This document shows, piece after piece, positions 11,675 through 20,753 of a stretch of DNA of 64,000 nt. The notes beneath the pieces are model-generated. The model worked only from the letters and a program-made list of their open reading frames with translations. It did no database searches and had not been told where the DNA came from. The first letter of the stretch is position 1, and the number at the start of each line of letters is the position of its first letter. This stretch comes from Minicystis rosea (GTDB lineage: Bacteria; Myxococcota_A; Polyangia; Polyangiales; Polyangiaceae), in assembly GCA_001931535.1 (NCBI GenBank), contig CP016211.1, positions 5,315,573-5,379,572 on the forward strand, given 5' to 3'. Made by a program: the position numbers and the translations under genes.

Positions 11675-11964
11675 CCGCCCACCAAGCACGATGGCGTCCG
11701 CGTGCTTCTGCGCCTCGCCCGGTGAGAGCGTCACCTGCGGACCGCCCAGCACCACGTCGACGCCGCGCGAGCTCGTAGGCGCGCGGCGAAAAGCGCGTCA
11801 CGAATCGGCGCGCATGACGTATTCGCCCGTCACTTGGACCTCGTGCCCATCCGGCACGAGCGCGGCCAACAGACAGGCTGTGTTTGTACGGGTTGGAGGA
11901 TGCGCGACAGAGCCGTCGGCGCCTCCTGGTGAGACAGCATCGGCTATACGATGTTGATGCGCAT
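11675..11964 (-). pseudogene. Decayed B12-binding radical SAM protein, N-terminal remnant
   Basis: Reading the minus strand from ATG 11964 gives MRINIV, then a TAG, then PMLSHQEAPTALSRILQPVQT; after a two-base shift ACLLAALVPDGHEVQVTGEY; then in other frames ARAYELARR and VDVVLGGPQVTLSPGEAQKH followed by ADAIVLGG. Joined, this is the N-terminal cobalamin-binding part of a B12-dependent radical SAM protein. At least three frame changes and an in-frame stop are present, a stretch in the middle seems deleted, and nothing after about 11675 (including the CxxxCxxC cluster) remains. It sits in the gap between the VIT-VWA gene and the DUF4129 gene. Low chance of being functional. Confidence 0.7.
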
Positions 11965-12012
11965 GGCGGGATGGTGTGGCCCTGCCCGCGCCGCCGCTCC
12001 ACGATTACGCTG

Positions 12013-13740
12013 TCATACCAGCGGCCAACGCAGCCACGAAATGGCGCGGGCCAACCATCCGGCCCTGGCGCGTGCGTGGTCGTACACCGATCCAGCCGCT
12101 TGGGTCATGGCCTCGAGATCGGCTGCGTCCACGCGTACACCGTGCCGCGCGCGCTCCAGCACGGTGGCGCACGTCTTCATGCCTTCGAGCCCCACGCGTC
12201 TCGCCAGCTCCTGCGGCTGCTCTCCGGGGACGACGTGAAACCCTGCATCCCTGAGCCCCACGAGCATCCATTGCCATAGATTGGAGACGCGCTGATCGAC
12301 GGTCTCGGGCCACAACGGGCTCCGCAGGTGCCGGAGAAACAGCATTCGGCGCAAGGGTCGTTGTCCGACGTGCACCACGAGCGAGGCCAGCGAGAGCGAG
12401 AGCAACCAGCCAAACGGGTTGGTCTCGTCGTGCGGCGACGGCGCAATCGCTCCACGCGGAGGCGCGATTGCCGCAATGGCCTTCACCGGCCCCACAGACA
12501 CCGCCACCGGCCCAGAAGGCACCGTGGAAGAGGCTTTGACGACGACCGGCGCCGGTGCCGGCTCCGGCGCAGGAGGAGGCGGTGGCGGGAGCGCCGGCGC
12601 AGCCGTGAAAGCCACCTTCGGCGGCGCCGAAGGAGCAGCGCTCGCGCTCGCCCGCGGTGCCGCAGGCGTCGTTGCCGGCGACGTGGTCGAGATGGGGCCA
12701 GTCACCGCTCCATACGTCGAAGCCCCGTTTCCCGCGACACCCACTCCATCTGAAGTGGGCGCCCGATCACCACCGATCCCGGATGCTACCGCGGGTGACG
12801 AGCCCGAGGCCCGCACTTGAATGGGCACACCGTCGCGACAGGCCACGCAACGCGAGGCCACGGATTCGGCGGTGGTTTGCTCGCGGGTCCGACGCACCTG
12901 GAGATACTCGCGCACACGCGTGGTCTGCACTTCGGCAGCCATCGAGTCTGCGCAGCACGCCTCCGCCGGCGCGGCGCTGCCCGTGGCCGAAGGGACTTGC
13001 CCCTTGCTCGTCTGGGTCTTTGCGGTGTGTCGCTCGGTCTTCTCTTGCTGCCACAGGTGCGGCGCGATCCACGCCGTGATCATCAAGGTCGCAGCGCCCA
13101 GCGTGCCCACCCAGCCAATCCGACCGAGGAAGCGCAACGGCGCTTCGCGCAGCACGACTTGGCGCCGTTCCGTGCCGAGGCGCACGGTCGCACGAGCCTG
13201 CCACAGCGCGACCCGTCGCGTCTCGCGCGCGCCCAGGAACGCGAGCAAGAGCCCCGCCAGCGCCGCGAGCAGGAGGAAGCCCTGCGCGTGGGCGAGCGCG
13301 GTCTCTCCACCGCCGTCGAGGATCGCCAGCACCCACAGCATCGCGGGGAACCAGAAGGCCGGCAGCGCGCCGCGCTCGGTGAGCGACGCATATCCACACG
13401 CCGCCGCCGGCGCGAACGCCATCAACGCGATCTCCACCTCCGCCCACGAGATGCGCGCGTTGATGAAGAAGCTGCCGATGGGCAGGAACAGCAGCGGCAT
13501 CATCCACATCGCGTTGGCGACGATGAAGGTGGCGAGCCACGGACGCAGCCGGTGCTTCGCCAAAAACTGCCCGACGCCCGTGCCGAAGAGCGCCCCCACC
13601 CAAAGCGGGCCCAGCTCGCAGGGATCATCGGTGTGCATCGAGATGCGCGTCGCGGTGATCACCGCGAGCCCGCACACCACGAGGAGCCAATGGAGGAGCG
13701 GCGCGGCGGCCGTCCCCGGGATCGCGTCGCGCTTCTTCAT
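12013..13740 (-). CDS. DUF4129-type membrane protein of MoxR operon
   Basis: A 575-residue protein, last gene of the MoxR-DUF58 operon; its ATG overlaps the DUF58 stop (ATGA). The first ~270 residues carry about seven hydrophobic segments (e.g. PLLHWLLVVCGLAVITATR, WLATFIVANAMWMMPLLFLP, LGAATLMITAWIAPHLW). A long extracytoplasmic Ala/Pro/Ser-rich stretch follows, then one more membrane segment (PFGWLLSLSLASLVVHV) and a C-terminal DUF4129-like domain (GFHVVPGEQPQELARRVG, LERARHGVRV). In many operons this position holds a TgpA-like transglutaminase; here no transglutaminase Cys-His-Asp domain is visible and the low-complexity linker takes its place. Function inferred only from operon type. Confidence 0.75.
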   Translation of the reverse strand: MKKRDAIPGTAAAPLLHWLLVVCGLAVITATRISMHTDDPCELGPLWVGALFGTGVGQFLAKHRLRPWLATFIVANAMWMMPLLFLPIGSFFINARISWAEVEIALMAFAPAAACGYASLTERGALPAFWFPAMLWVLAILDGGGETALAHAQGFLLLAALAGLLLAFLGARETRRVALWQARATVRLGTERRQVVLREAPLRFLGRIGWVGTLGAATLMITAWIAPHLWQQEKTERHTAKTQTSKGQVPSATGSAAPAEACCADSMAAEVQTTRVREYLQVRRTREQTTAESVASRCVACRDGVPIQVRASGSSPAVASGIGGDRAPTSDGVGVAGNGASTYGAVTGPISTTSPATTPAAPRASASAAPSAPPKVAFTAAPALPPPPPPAPEPAPAPVVVKASSTVPSGPVAVSVGPVKAIAAIAPPRGAIAPSPHDETNPFGWLLSLSLASLVVHVGQRPLRRMLFLRHLRSPLWPETVDQRVSNLWQWMLVGLRDAGFHVVPGEQPQELARRVGLEGMKTCATVLERARHGVRVDAADLEAMTQAAGSVYDHARARAGWLARAISWLRWPLV

Positions 13741-15299
13741 TGGAGCGCCTCCAGGCGGACGCGGAGCGGGCCGGCGTCGCACGCGATGAACGATCCTTGC
13801 CGCGGTTTGATGAGGTTTTCGCACATGGCGCTGAAGCGCTTGTGCTCCTCGAGCGCGTGATCGCGGCGCATGCGCTCGCGGCGCACGCGCGACCAGCGGT
13901 TATCGGCCGTGCCCACGGGATGAGGCAGCACGCCGGGCGTCGCGATCTTCGGTCGATCCTCGAAGCACGTCCACACCGACTCCGGCACCAGGATCCAGCG
14001 CACCGGGCCGGCGTCGACCGGATCGGGCTGCATGCGGCACGAGACGACGATCGACGATTCATTGGAGGTCAAACGATCGAGCCGCAGCGTGTCCTGCCAG
14101 CGCGCCTGCGCACCGAGGCGAAGCGCTTCCAGCCGCGTGTGCGCCGTGAGCCGGCGCCGCAGAGGAACGACCTCGCCGTCGATCGTCGCCGCCGTCACCA
14201 GCGTGACGCGCGCGCCGCTCTCGACGAGCGCGCGGGCCACGCCGAGCCACACCGCGACCATGGCATCGAGCAGCTCGCTCGGAGCCGTGCACGCGACGCG
14301 CGCGGCGCCGGGGAGGAACGTGTCGAGCACGAGCCGCACCGCGGGAGTCTCCGGAGGCAGCTCGTCGGGCAACCGCACCACCACCTGACGCGCGGTGAGC
14401 GATCGAACCCAATGAATGCGGCGCGCATCGTCGCCGGGCTGGTACTCGCGCAAGCGCAGGCTGCCCTCGGTCGGCAAGCGGGTCTCGGGGCGCGCTTCCA
14501 GGTCGTTGCCGGCGCGCCCCACGAGGTCCGTCACGCTCTCCACCGGACGCGGGCGCGGGAGCACCGTGAGGCGCGCTTCCCCCGCGTGGATGCGCGGCGA
14601 ACGGCAAAGCCCGAGCACGTCCTGAAACCACAACGCGAGCGGCTCGGCGTCGTGCTCACCGCGGAGCGCGGGGCCGATCTCGGTCTCCAAAAGGATCTCG
14701 CCGCCCGACTCGGTGTCTTCGACGGCGTGTCGGCTCATCGCCCAGCGCGCGCCCACGCGACCGCTCACGAACAAACGGAAGCCCGTGGGGATGTCGACGT
14801 CCGCGAGCCTCACCTCCTCCATCACCGGCGCGCCCTCGTCCACGCGCTCCGGCACGAAGCGCCGCGACACCGACGCGCGCCGCCACGGACCGCGACCACC
14901 CGCGCGGAGCCACGTCCAGAGCACCACGAGGTGCACGATCGCGAGCCCCATCATCCCCACCACCGAGAGGCTCGCCCACCCCACCCAGACCGCGGCCGCG
15001 ATGGCTCCCGCGGAGAGCCACATCAACGCGCTGCCCGAGGCCGTGAGCACGTCGATGTGATCGAGGAGCCCAGTCGCGCCGGCGTCCGCGCGACGACGCC
15101 GGAGGAGCGCGTCGACGCTGCGAACCACGAGGGCGCCCGCCATCAAGAGCCACATGGGACCGAGCCCGAAGGTCACCGCCGTGGCGAGCCGGCTCGGGCG
15201 CGCCGAGGAGAAAGCGATTTCCCAGGCCAGCGCCGAAGGCACCACCAAGGTGGCAATGCGAAAGACCTGAATGTCGGCGCGCGCGCGGAGCTCGTTCAT
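13737..15299 (-). CDS. DUF58 domain protein
   Basis: A 520-residue protein. It has hydrophobic segments in the first 130 residues (TLVVPSALAWEIAF, LGPMWLLMAGALVV, ALMWLSAGAIAAAVWVGWASLSVVGMMGLAIVHLVV read in parts), then the DUF58 signature LREYQPGDDARRIHWVRSLTARQ. The family is the usual partner of MoxR AAA+ ATPases and is thought to act with them in assembling or activating envelope protein complexes. It overlaps the MoxR gene upstream and the DUF4129 gene downstream by four bases each, so all three are one operon. The length is in the upper range for DUF58 proteins. Confidence 0.88.
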   Translation of the reverse strand: MNELRARADIQVFRIATLVVPSALAWEIAFSSARPSRLATAVTFGLGPMWLLMAGALVVRSVDALLRRRRADAGATGLLDHIDVLTASGSALMWLSAGAIAAAVWVGWASLSVVGMMGLAIVHLVVLWTWLRAGGRGPWRRASVSRRFVPERVDEGAPVMEEVRLADVDIPTGFRLFVSGRVGARWAMSRHAVEDTESGGEILLETEIGPALRGEHDAEPLALWFQDVLGLCRSPRIHAGEARLTVLPRPRPVESVTDLVGRAGNDLEARPETRLPTEGSLRLREYQPGDDARRIHWVRSLTARQVVVRLPDELPPETPAVRLVLDTFLPGAARVACTAPSELLDAMVAVWLGVARALVESGARVTLVTAATIDGEVVPLRRRLTAHTRLEALRLGAQARWQDTLRLDRLTSNESSIVVSCRMQPDPVDAGPVRWILVPESVWTCFEDRPKIATPGVLPHPVGTADNRWSRVRRERMRRDHALEEHKRFSAMCENLIKPRQGSFIACDAGPLRVRLEALQ

Positions 15300-16768
15300 C
15301 GCGCGGCCCCCACGCCGCGCGCGCCGATGGCCCGCAGCCGATCCCGCACCTCCGAAGCCGAGATCCAGAGCCGGTGACGAAGCACGTCGGGCGCCATGTG
15401 AATCAAGTCCTCCACGGTGACGAACTCGCGCCCCGAAAGCATCGCGTGCGCCTGCGCCGCGCGCATCCATGCCAGCGTTGCACGCGGGCTCACGGTGTGG
15501 ACGTTCTGGGCGCCGCGTCGCAGCCCGTTGACGTAGTCGACCGCAGCGCGCTTGACCTCGGGCGAGGCGTGAATCATCGGCACCGTGCGCTGCCAATCGA
15601 GGAAGGCGTCGATCGAAATCACCGGCGCCACCGAGGCCACCACGGGATCGGGAGCGAGGTGCGTGTCGAGCACCCGCACCTCGTCGTCCGGCGAGGGATA
15701 TCCGATCTCCAACATCACCATGAAGCGATCGATCTGCGCCGCCGGCAGCGCGAAGGTGCCGTCGTGATCGATCGGGTTCATGGTGGCCAGCACCTGGAAG
15801 GGATCGGCCATTCGATGGGTGGTTCCATCGACGGTGACGGTGCGCTCCTCCATCACTTCGAGCAGCGCCGATTGGGTCTTCGGCGTGGCCCGGTTGATCT
15901 CGTCGGCCAGGAGGATGTTGGTGAACACCGGCCCCGGCCGGAAGACGAATTGCTTGTTGTGCGCCTCGTAGATCGTCGCCCCCGTGAGATCCATGGGCAG
16001 GAGATCGGGCGTGAATTGCACGCGGCCGAAGCGCACGCCGATGGCGGCGGAGATCGCTTTGCAGAGCTGGGTCTTGCCCACGCCGGGCGAGTCCACGAGG
16101 AGCACGTGTCCGCGCGCGGCCATGGCCGTGAGCACGCGCTCGACGACATCGCGCTTGCCGATGATGACCCGCTCCACCGCCTCGATCACTTGAAGGTGCT
16201 CGGCGCGAATGCGCTCGACCCGAAGCCGCAGGGGATCGCGCACCGGAGGCGCGATTTCGGGCTCCGGCTCGTTGTGGCGATAGACACTCTGTTGCATCGA
16301 TCTCTCCTCGGGGATTGCGGTCTCTTGGTGCCGCGGCAAGGCACCGACGAGCCAGCGCGCCACGCGCGACGCGGCGCTCACGGGCCGCGGGGCGGGCGTC
16401 GTCTGGGGCAGCGCGATCTGCCAAAGGCCGAAGTACGAGAGCGCGACGCGACGACGCAACGGCTCGTCACCGGCGACTTCCAACAAGAGCTGTCCGACGG
16501 CGGCGCGCATCTCCTCGGGGACGAGCGGCGCCAGCTCCTCGGGCGTGGTGACGACGAAATCGCGTTCGAGCAACGCCGGGCGACCGAGCTGCGCGAGCCC
16601 CTTGTTGGCCCTCGAGAGCGCGTGCGGAGAGACCGAGCCCCCGGCGAGCAGCACGGTGGCAACGACGCGCCCGACTTCGCGCACGTCGCGCTCCGCCGCA
16701 GGCGAGATGGGATCGCGCAACTCCGAGCTTGGATGGGACGGGTCGGAGTTGGTGAGGGTTTGTGTCAT
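15296..16768 (-). CDS. MoxR AAA+ ATPase with N-terminal extension
   Basis: A 490-residue frame. The C-terminal ~330 residues are a complete MoxR ATPase: Walker A DSPGVGKTQL, RVQFTPDLLPMDLTG, Walker B ILLADEINRATPKTQSALLE and sensor MNPIDHDGTFALP. The first ~157 residues form a separate helical region (VGRVVATVLLAGGSVSPHAL, MRAAVGQLLLEVAGDEPLRR) that resembles TerB-like domains. Two starts are possible: ATG 16768 with a poor ribosome binding site gives the long form; ATG 16297, preceded by GAGGAGAG, gives a normal 333-residue MoxR. Both may be used. It is the first gene of the MoxR-DUF58-DUF4129 operon and probably remodels a VWA-type partner; the VIT-VWA protein is encoded nearby. Confidence 0.9.
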   Translation of the reverse strand: MTQTLTNSDPSHPSSELRDPISPAAERDVREVGRVVATVLLAGGSVSPHALSRANKGLAQLGRPALLERDFVVTTPEELAPLVPEEMRAAVGQLLLEVAGDEPLRRRVALSYFGLWQIALPQTTPAPRPVSAASRVARWLVGALPRHQETAIPEERSMQQSVYRHNEPEPEIAPPVRDPLRLRVERIRAEHLQVIEAVERVIIGKRDVVERVLTAMAARGHVLLVDSPGVGKTQLCKAISAAIGVRFGRVQFTPDLLPMDLTGATIYEAHNKQFVFRPGPVFTNILLADEINRATPKTQSALLEVMEERTVTVDGTTHRMADPFQVLATMNPIDHDGTFALPAAQIDRFMVMLEIGYPSPDDEVRVLDTHLAPDPVVASVAPVISIDAFLDWQRTVPMIHASPEVKRAAVDYVNGLRRGAQNVHTVSPRATLAWMRAAQAHAMLSGREFVTVEDLIHMAPDVLRHRLWISASEVRDRLRAIGARGVGAAR

Positions 16769-17048
16769 GGGCGGGCTCGATCCCGACGAGCAGATGCGTG
16801 CGGGGTTCCGCGACAACGCGGGATGCCTGCACCGCATTCCGGACACGGCTTCGCGAACGTTCTTGGGCTCGGGCTCCGACCCGCGCGCGGGCGTCATGTT
16901 CCCGCCCGCGGTACGAAACCCGATCCTCACCGCCGAGCGTAGGCCACGAGGCTCGAGACGCGGCGGGAGATCCGCGGGAGAAGATGTGGCCGTTTCATGG
17001 AGACGCCGCCCGAGGCGACGCCGGGCATCCCAGCGTAGGATGCTCGAT

Positions 17049-18392
17049 ATGTCGTTCTCGGGCCCGATCCGCGCCTTCGTCGTCGCGATGGCCGTGGCCG
17101 GGTGCGGATCGCACCCGAGGCCGGATGGTGTGTCCAGCACGCCCGCGCCGAGCAGCCGGACCGAAGCCGAGAGCGCAGATGGAGGCACCGTCGCGCCCTC
17201 GCTCATCGATGCTGGGCCCGAGGAGGTCGCTTGTGATCTTCTCCTCCAACATGGCCGACTAATCGATGCGGCCAGCGGTCGTGATGGATCATTCGACATC
17301 GCCGTCACGGGCGGTCGCATCACGCGGATCGCGCCCACCATCGCGGCGACCCGCGCAACCATGGTGATCGACGCGAGCGGCCTTTGGGTGACACCGGGCC
17401 TCGTCGATCTCCACGTCCACGTCTTTCATGGGCCCGAGTCGGGCAACTACCTCTCTCACAGCCCGCTCGCGGCTCAGGTCGACGAGGTCGCGCCGCGGAG
17501 CTGCACCACCACCGTCGTCGACGCGGGGAGCGCCGGTCACCGCACCTTCGCCACGTTCGCTCGCGAGATCATCACGCCTTCTCGGACACGCGTGCTCGCG
17601 CTCCTCAACATCGTCGGCTTCGGCATGCGCGGCGGTCGCTTCGAGCAGGATCTCGGGGACATGGATGCGGCGGCCACCGCGGCGGCGATCCGCGCGCACC
17701 GCGATGCGATCGTCGGCATCAAGGTGGCGCACTACGCCGGCCCGGGTTGGGAGCCGATCGATCGCGCGGTCGACGCCGGGCAGCGCGCGGGCGTCCCCGT
17801 GATGATCGATTTCGGCGGCCACGTCCCCGAGCTCTCCATGGAGGAGCTGCTCCTCCGGCGCCTCCGGCCCGGCGACATCTTCACCCATCTCTATGCGAGC
17901 GTCCGCGGTCGCACGGCCGTGATCGATGCGCAGGGCATGGTCCGTCCCTACCTCCGCGCGGCGCACGATCGCGGCATCGTCTTCGATCTCGGGCACGGCG
18001 GCGCGAGCTTCGTTTTTTCGCAGGCGATCCCGGCCATTCGTCAGGGCCTCTTGCCGGACACGGTGAGCACCGACATGCACCGGAGCAGCCTGCGCGGATC
18101 GATGCACGATCTCGTGGCCGTGCTGTCGAAGCTGTCGAGCTTGGGGATCCCGCTGCCGGATCTGATTCGCCGGACGACCATGGTCCCCGCCGATGCGATT
18201 CATCGACCCGAGATCGGGCGTCTCGTCGAAGGCGGAGAAGCGGACATCGCCGTGCTCGGCGTGGAGCGAGGCCGGTTCGTCTTCACCGACACATCGGGCG
18301 CGAAGCACGAGGGCACGGAGCAGCTCACGTGCGAGCTCACGGTGCGGGCTGGGAAGATCGTTTGGGATGCGAAGGGACGCGGGACGCGGTGA
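17049..18392 (+). CDS. Exported amidohydrolase lipoprotein (deacetylase/dihydroorotase-like)
   Basis: A 447-residue metal-dependent hydrolase of the amidohydrolase superfamily. It has a lipoprotein signal with lipobox AVAGC. Catalytic features in order: the HxH pair in VDLHVHVFHG, the likely carboxylated lysine in GIKVAHYAGPG, histidines in IDFGGHVPEL and FTHLYASV, LGHGGASF, and the late aspartate in STDMH. The N-terminal small beta domain (CDLLLQHGRLIDAASGRD) is typical. It probably cleaves an amide or cyclic amide in the periplasm or at the cell surface; most relatives are cytoplasmic, so the lipoprotein signal is notable. ATG 17049 has AGGA upstream; ATG 17040 is an alternative. It is convergent with the caspase-fold gene, three bases apart. 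Confidence 0.87.
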   Translation: MSFSGPIRAFVVAMAVAGCGSHPRPDGVSSTPAPSSRTEAESADGGTVAPSLIDAGPEEVACDLLLQHGRLIDAASGRDGSFDIAVTGGRITRIAPTIAATRATMVIDASGLWVTPGLVDLHVHVFHGPESGNYLSHSPLAAQVDEVAPRSCTTTVVDAGSAGHRTFATFAREIITPSRTRVLALLNIVGFGMRGGRFEQDLGDMDAAATAAAIRAHRDAIVGIKVAHYAGPGWEPIDRAVDAGQRAGVPVMIDFGGHVPELSMEELLLRRLRPGDIFTHLYASVRGRTAVIDAQGMVRPYLRAAHDRGIVFDLGHGGASFVFSQAIPAIRQGLLPDTVSTDMHRSSLRGSMHDLVAVLSKLSSLGIPLPDLIRRTTMVPADAIHRPEIGRLVEGGEADIAVLGVERGRFVFTDTSGAKHEGTEQLTCELTVRAGKIVWDAKGRGTR

Positions 18393-18395
18393 GCG

Positions 18396-19838
18396 TCAAC
18401 GTTTGTCGCTGCCGAAGAACATGTCCTCGAGCTTGTCCGCGAACGTACCCACCGAGCTGACGTTGTTGGCGAACGTGTACGGATCGAGCCGTCGTCGCCG
18501 GAGGATGGTTTCGACGATCACGAACTCGCCGTCGGGCGCGGCGAGCTGCACCAACGCGACGCGAATGTGGATGGCGGAGCCCACGGCGCGCATGCCGCGC
18601 GCGAGATCGAGCGCATCCGAATAAGGACCGACCAAGCTGGAGATGTGAACCCAGGCGTCGCCGGCGCCCATGGTGGAGACACGCACGACCTGCGAGCGCG
18701 GGAGCTTGGGATAGTCCTTGGAGGGCGGCGTGCGCACTTCGAGGTACCAAGCGTCGGAGGCTTTGCCCTTCTCCAACGTGCACTTGAGGCGCTTCTGCGC
18801 TTCGGTGGCGAGCTCCTCCAGCGGGAGGAGCAGCGTGGCCACGCGGTCTTCGTGCTTTTGGGCGAGCTCCTTCACCTCGACGAGCGGACCGTCGGCGATG
18901 GTGCGGCGGACGCCGAGGTGCTTTTCGAGGAGATCGTCGAAGCCCTTGGCATTGGCATCGTCGGGGACGAGGAACTCGATGGCGCGTTGGTTGGTGATGG
19001 GCGCGCCCCAACCGATGATTTGAGCCTGCGGTCCGATGGCCTTTTGCCAGCGGGACGTGTGGCTGCCCTGGTGACAGGCGCTCATCACGAAGAGCTTCAC
19101 CGTGCCTTGCTGGGCGACGTCGGCGGAGATTTGCTCGGGCGCGATCCAGCCGCCGTCGTGGGTGGCGATGGTGCCGTCGTCGTCGCCGTGGCCGCCCCAG
19201 AAGACGCCGGCCGTGGGCGCACCGCCCGCGTCGGGGTACTTGCCGGTGAGGGCGGCGTCGAGGGTCGCGAGATCGCCGTGCAGATCGACGATGACACGAT
19301 AACCGGCGGCGCGGAGCGCGGCGACGTCGTCACCGATGTGCTCGATGTCGGTCATGCGCATGGCCACGTCGACGTCGAGCGTCGAGATGAAGCCGAAGAG
19401 AAAGAAGAAGACCTTGCCATTGCCCGGACCGCTGCCGGTAGGCTCGTAGATGAGGCCGCGCGGCAGATCGCGGATGCTGCCCGCCGTCGGGCGCGGCGCG
19501 GCCCCCGACGAGGTCGCGGCATTGGCTGCGATGGAGGGCTGCGCGGGCTGCGCGGCTTGCTGCGAGACGGGCGCTTCGCGGACGACCGAGGAGGCCGGCG
19601 CATATTGCGGGTGCGCATTCCACCCGACCGGCGCAGGTGCAATGCCCGGCATGGGCTGCGCGGGCGTGACGAGCGGCGCGAGGGCGTGGAGCGGCACCCA
19701 TTGTGGGGCGCCGCCCGCGTCCCAGCGGACCTGCGCATAGCCCTGCGCGAGCGCGACGATGGTCGCCGGATACGTGCGGCCATCGGTCCACGTGACCAGG
19801 ACGCGGGCGCCGACGTGGGGAACGGGAGCGACGTTCAT
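18396..19838 (-). CDS. Caspase-fold protein with N-terminal Tudor/SH3-like and C-terminal YbjN-like regions
   Basis: A 480-residue cytoplasmic protein. Residues 5-55 look like a Tudor/agenet-type beta-barrel (GARVLVTWTDGRTYPATIVA, GYAQVRWD, WVPLHAL). A Pro/Ala-rich linker follows to about 125. Residues about 140-300 match a caspase/peptidase C13-CHAT-type core: strand VFFFLFGF, His217 in FWGGHGDDDG and Cys255 in FVMSACHQGS, the expected dyad. The C-terminal ~150 residues (VVRVSTMGAGDAWVHISSLV, EFVIVETILRRRRLDPYTF) resemble the YbjN/type III chaperone-like fold. No signal peptide. Such proteases often act in regulated proteolysis or cell-death pathways; the substrate is unknown. The C-terminal assignment is the least certain part. 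Confidence 0.75.
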   Translation of the reverse strand: MNVAPVPHVGARVLVTWTDGRTYPATIVALAQGYAQVRWDAGGAPQWVPLHALAPLVTPAQPMPGIAPAPVGWNAHPQYAPASSVVREAPVSQQAAQPAQPSIAANAATSSGAAPRPTAGSIRDLPRGLIYEPTGSGPGNGKVFFFLFGFISTLDVDVAMRMTDIEHIGDDVAALRAAGYRVIVDLHGDLATLDAALTGKYPDAGGAPTAGVFWGGHGDDDGTIATHDGGWIAPEQISADVAQQGTVKLFVMSACHQGSHTSRWQKAIGPQAQIIGWGAPITNQRAIEFLVPDDANAKGFDDLLEKHLGVRRTIADGPLVEVKELAQKHEDRVATLLLPLEELATEAQKRLKCTLEKGKASDAWYLEVRTPPSKDYPKLPRSQVVRVSTMGAGDAWVHISSLVGPYSDALDLARGMRAVGSAIHIRVALVQLAAPDGEFVIVETILRRRRLDPYTFANNVSSVGTFADKLEDMFFGSDKR

Positions 19839-19939
19839 CGGCGCCGAGGATACGACGAGAGGCCCGCGAGCGGCGGGGCGAAGGCTGATCCGATGCGCCC
19901 CGATGGCGATGGAGCGATGGCTCGCTCACCAATCCAGAA

Positions 19940-20707
19940 TCACTCGTGCCCGCCGGGCGCCGTGCAACCGGCGTACGCGGGCTCGACCTTGTCGAGGCGG
20001 TGAATGGGGGTCTGGTCGGCGATGGCTTCCGCCACGCGGAGGAGCTCGAAGCCGAGCAGGCTCTCGGGCGAGCAGCCGGGCAGCGCGTCCGCGTCGGGGT
20101 TGGTGTCGACCTGATACGACGCGATCACCACGGCGCGCCACGTGGCGCCGTTGAAGTGCAGCATCTTCACCTCACCGGGGCTCATCGCGACGTCGCCGTC
20201 GTCGGTCTTGAAGATGGCTTTGCGATACGACCAGACGAAGATGCCATCGGTCTCGCTCGCGACCTCGTCACCCGAGCGAACGAAGCCCTTGCCGAGGCGC
20301 GACTCCGCAGCGGTGATGGCGGCGCCGTCGCCGAAGACACCCATGTACGCGGGGCCGTCGGCGTCTGCGACGAACAGGCTCGGCCCGGCGAAGCCGCCTT
20401 CGGTGGTCTCGATCTCCATCGCATCCCCCGCGAGCTTCGCGAGAGGAGACGCGCCCGGCGAGTGCACGGTGATCGAGGACTGCTGACCCGAAGCGTCGAC
20501 GGCGAGCGTGAAATCGCGCTCGGATCCGGACACGCTGATCTTGCCGGACAAGGTGGTCGGGCTATGGGAACCGCCGGGCGGCGCGACGGCCAGCGCTTCG
20601 AGCTGCTCGGGCACGGTGCCGCTCACGCTCGGGCCACTCCCTCCGCAGCCCACGAGAAGGCCGAGGGCCGCAACGCTGAACGCCAAAGCAAAGGGGCTCT
20701 TTCGCAT
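19940..20707 (-). CDS. Lipoprotein of unknown function
   Basis: A 255-residue lipoprotein: signal MRKSPFALAFSVAALGLLVGC with lipobox LLVGC, then a Gly/Ser stretch. The mature part has a beta-rich look (LSGKISVSGSERDFTLAVD, VFGDGAAITAAESRLGKGFV) and a C-terminal part with four cysteines. I do not recognise the family. The ATG at 20707 has GAGGAG upstream, and a good sigma-54-type promoter match ends about 30 bases before it. It is followed after 100 bases by the caspase-fold gene on the same strand, which may be part of the same transcript. Confidence 0.75.
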   Translation of the reverse strand: MRKSPFALAFSVAALGLLVGCGGSGPSVSGTVPEQLEALAVAPPGGSHSPTTLSGKISVSGSERDFTLAVDASGQQSSITVHSPGASPLAKLAGDAMEIETTEGGFAGPSLFVADADGPAYMGVFGDGAAITAAESRLGKGFVRSGDEVASETDGIFVWSYRKAIFKTDDGDVAMSPGEVKMLHFNGATWRAVVIASYQVDTNPDADALPGCSPESLLGFELLRVAEAIADQTPIHRLDKVEPAYAGCTAPGGHE

Positions 20708-20737
20708 GAATGTCTCCTCTTGGTGCGCGGCGCCGAC

Positions 20738-20753
20738 TGCAACGCGTGTGCCC
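20738..20753 (-). promoter_or_regulatory. Sigma-54-type (-24/-12) promoter
   Basis: On the minus strand GGGCACACGCGTTGCA matches TGGCACG-N4-TTGCW at 9 of 11 informative positions, with the invariant GG and GC ten bases apart. Predicted transcription start is near 20727, leaving a short leader with the ribosome binding site of the lipoprotein gene. Confidence 0.55.

Noticed and set aside
12013..13740. Transglutaminase (TgpA-like) function for the last gene of the MoxR operon
   Set aside because: No Cys-His-Asp transglutaminase core is visible; only membrane segments, a low-complexity linker and a DUF4129-like end.
16769..17048. tRNA or small RNA in the gap before the amidohydrolase gene
   Set aside because: No cloverleaf or strong promoter-terminator pair could be found.
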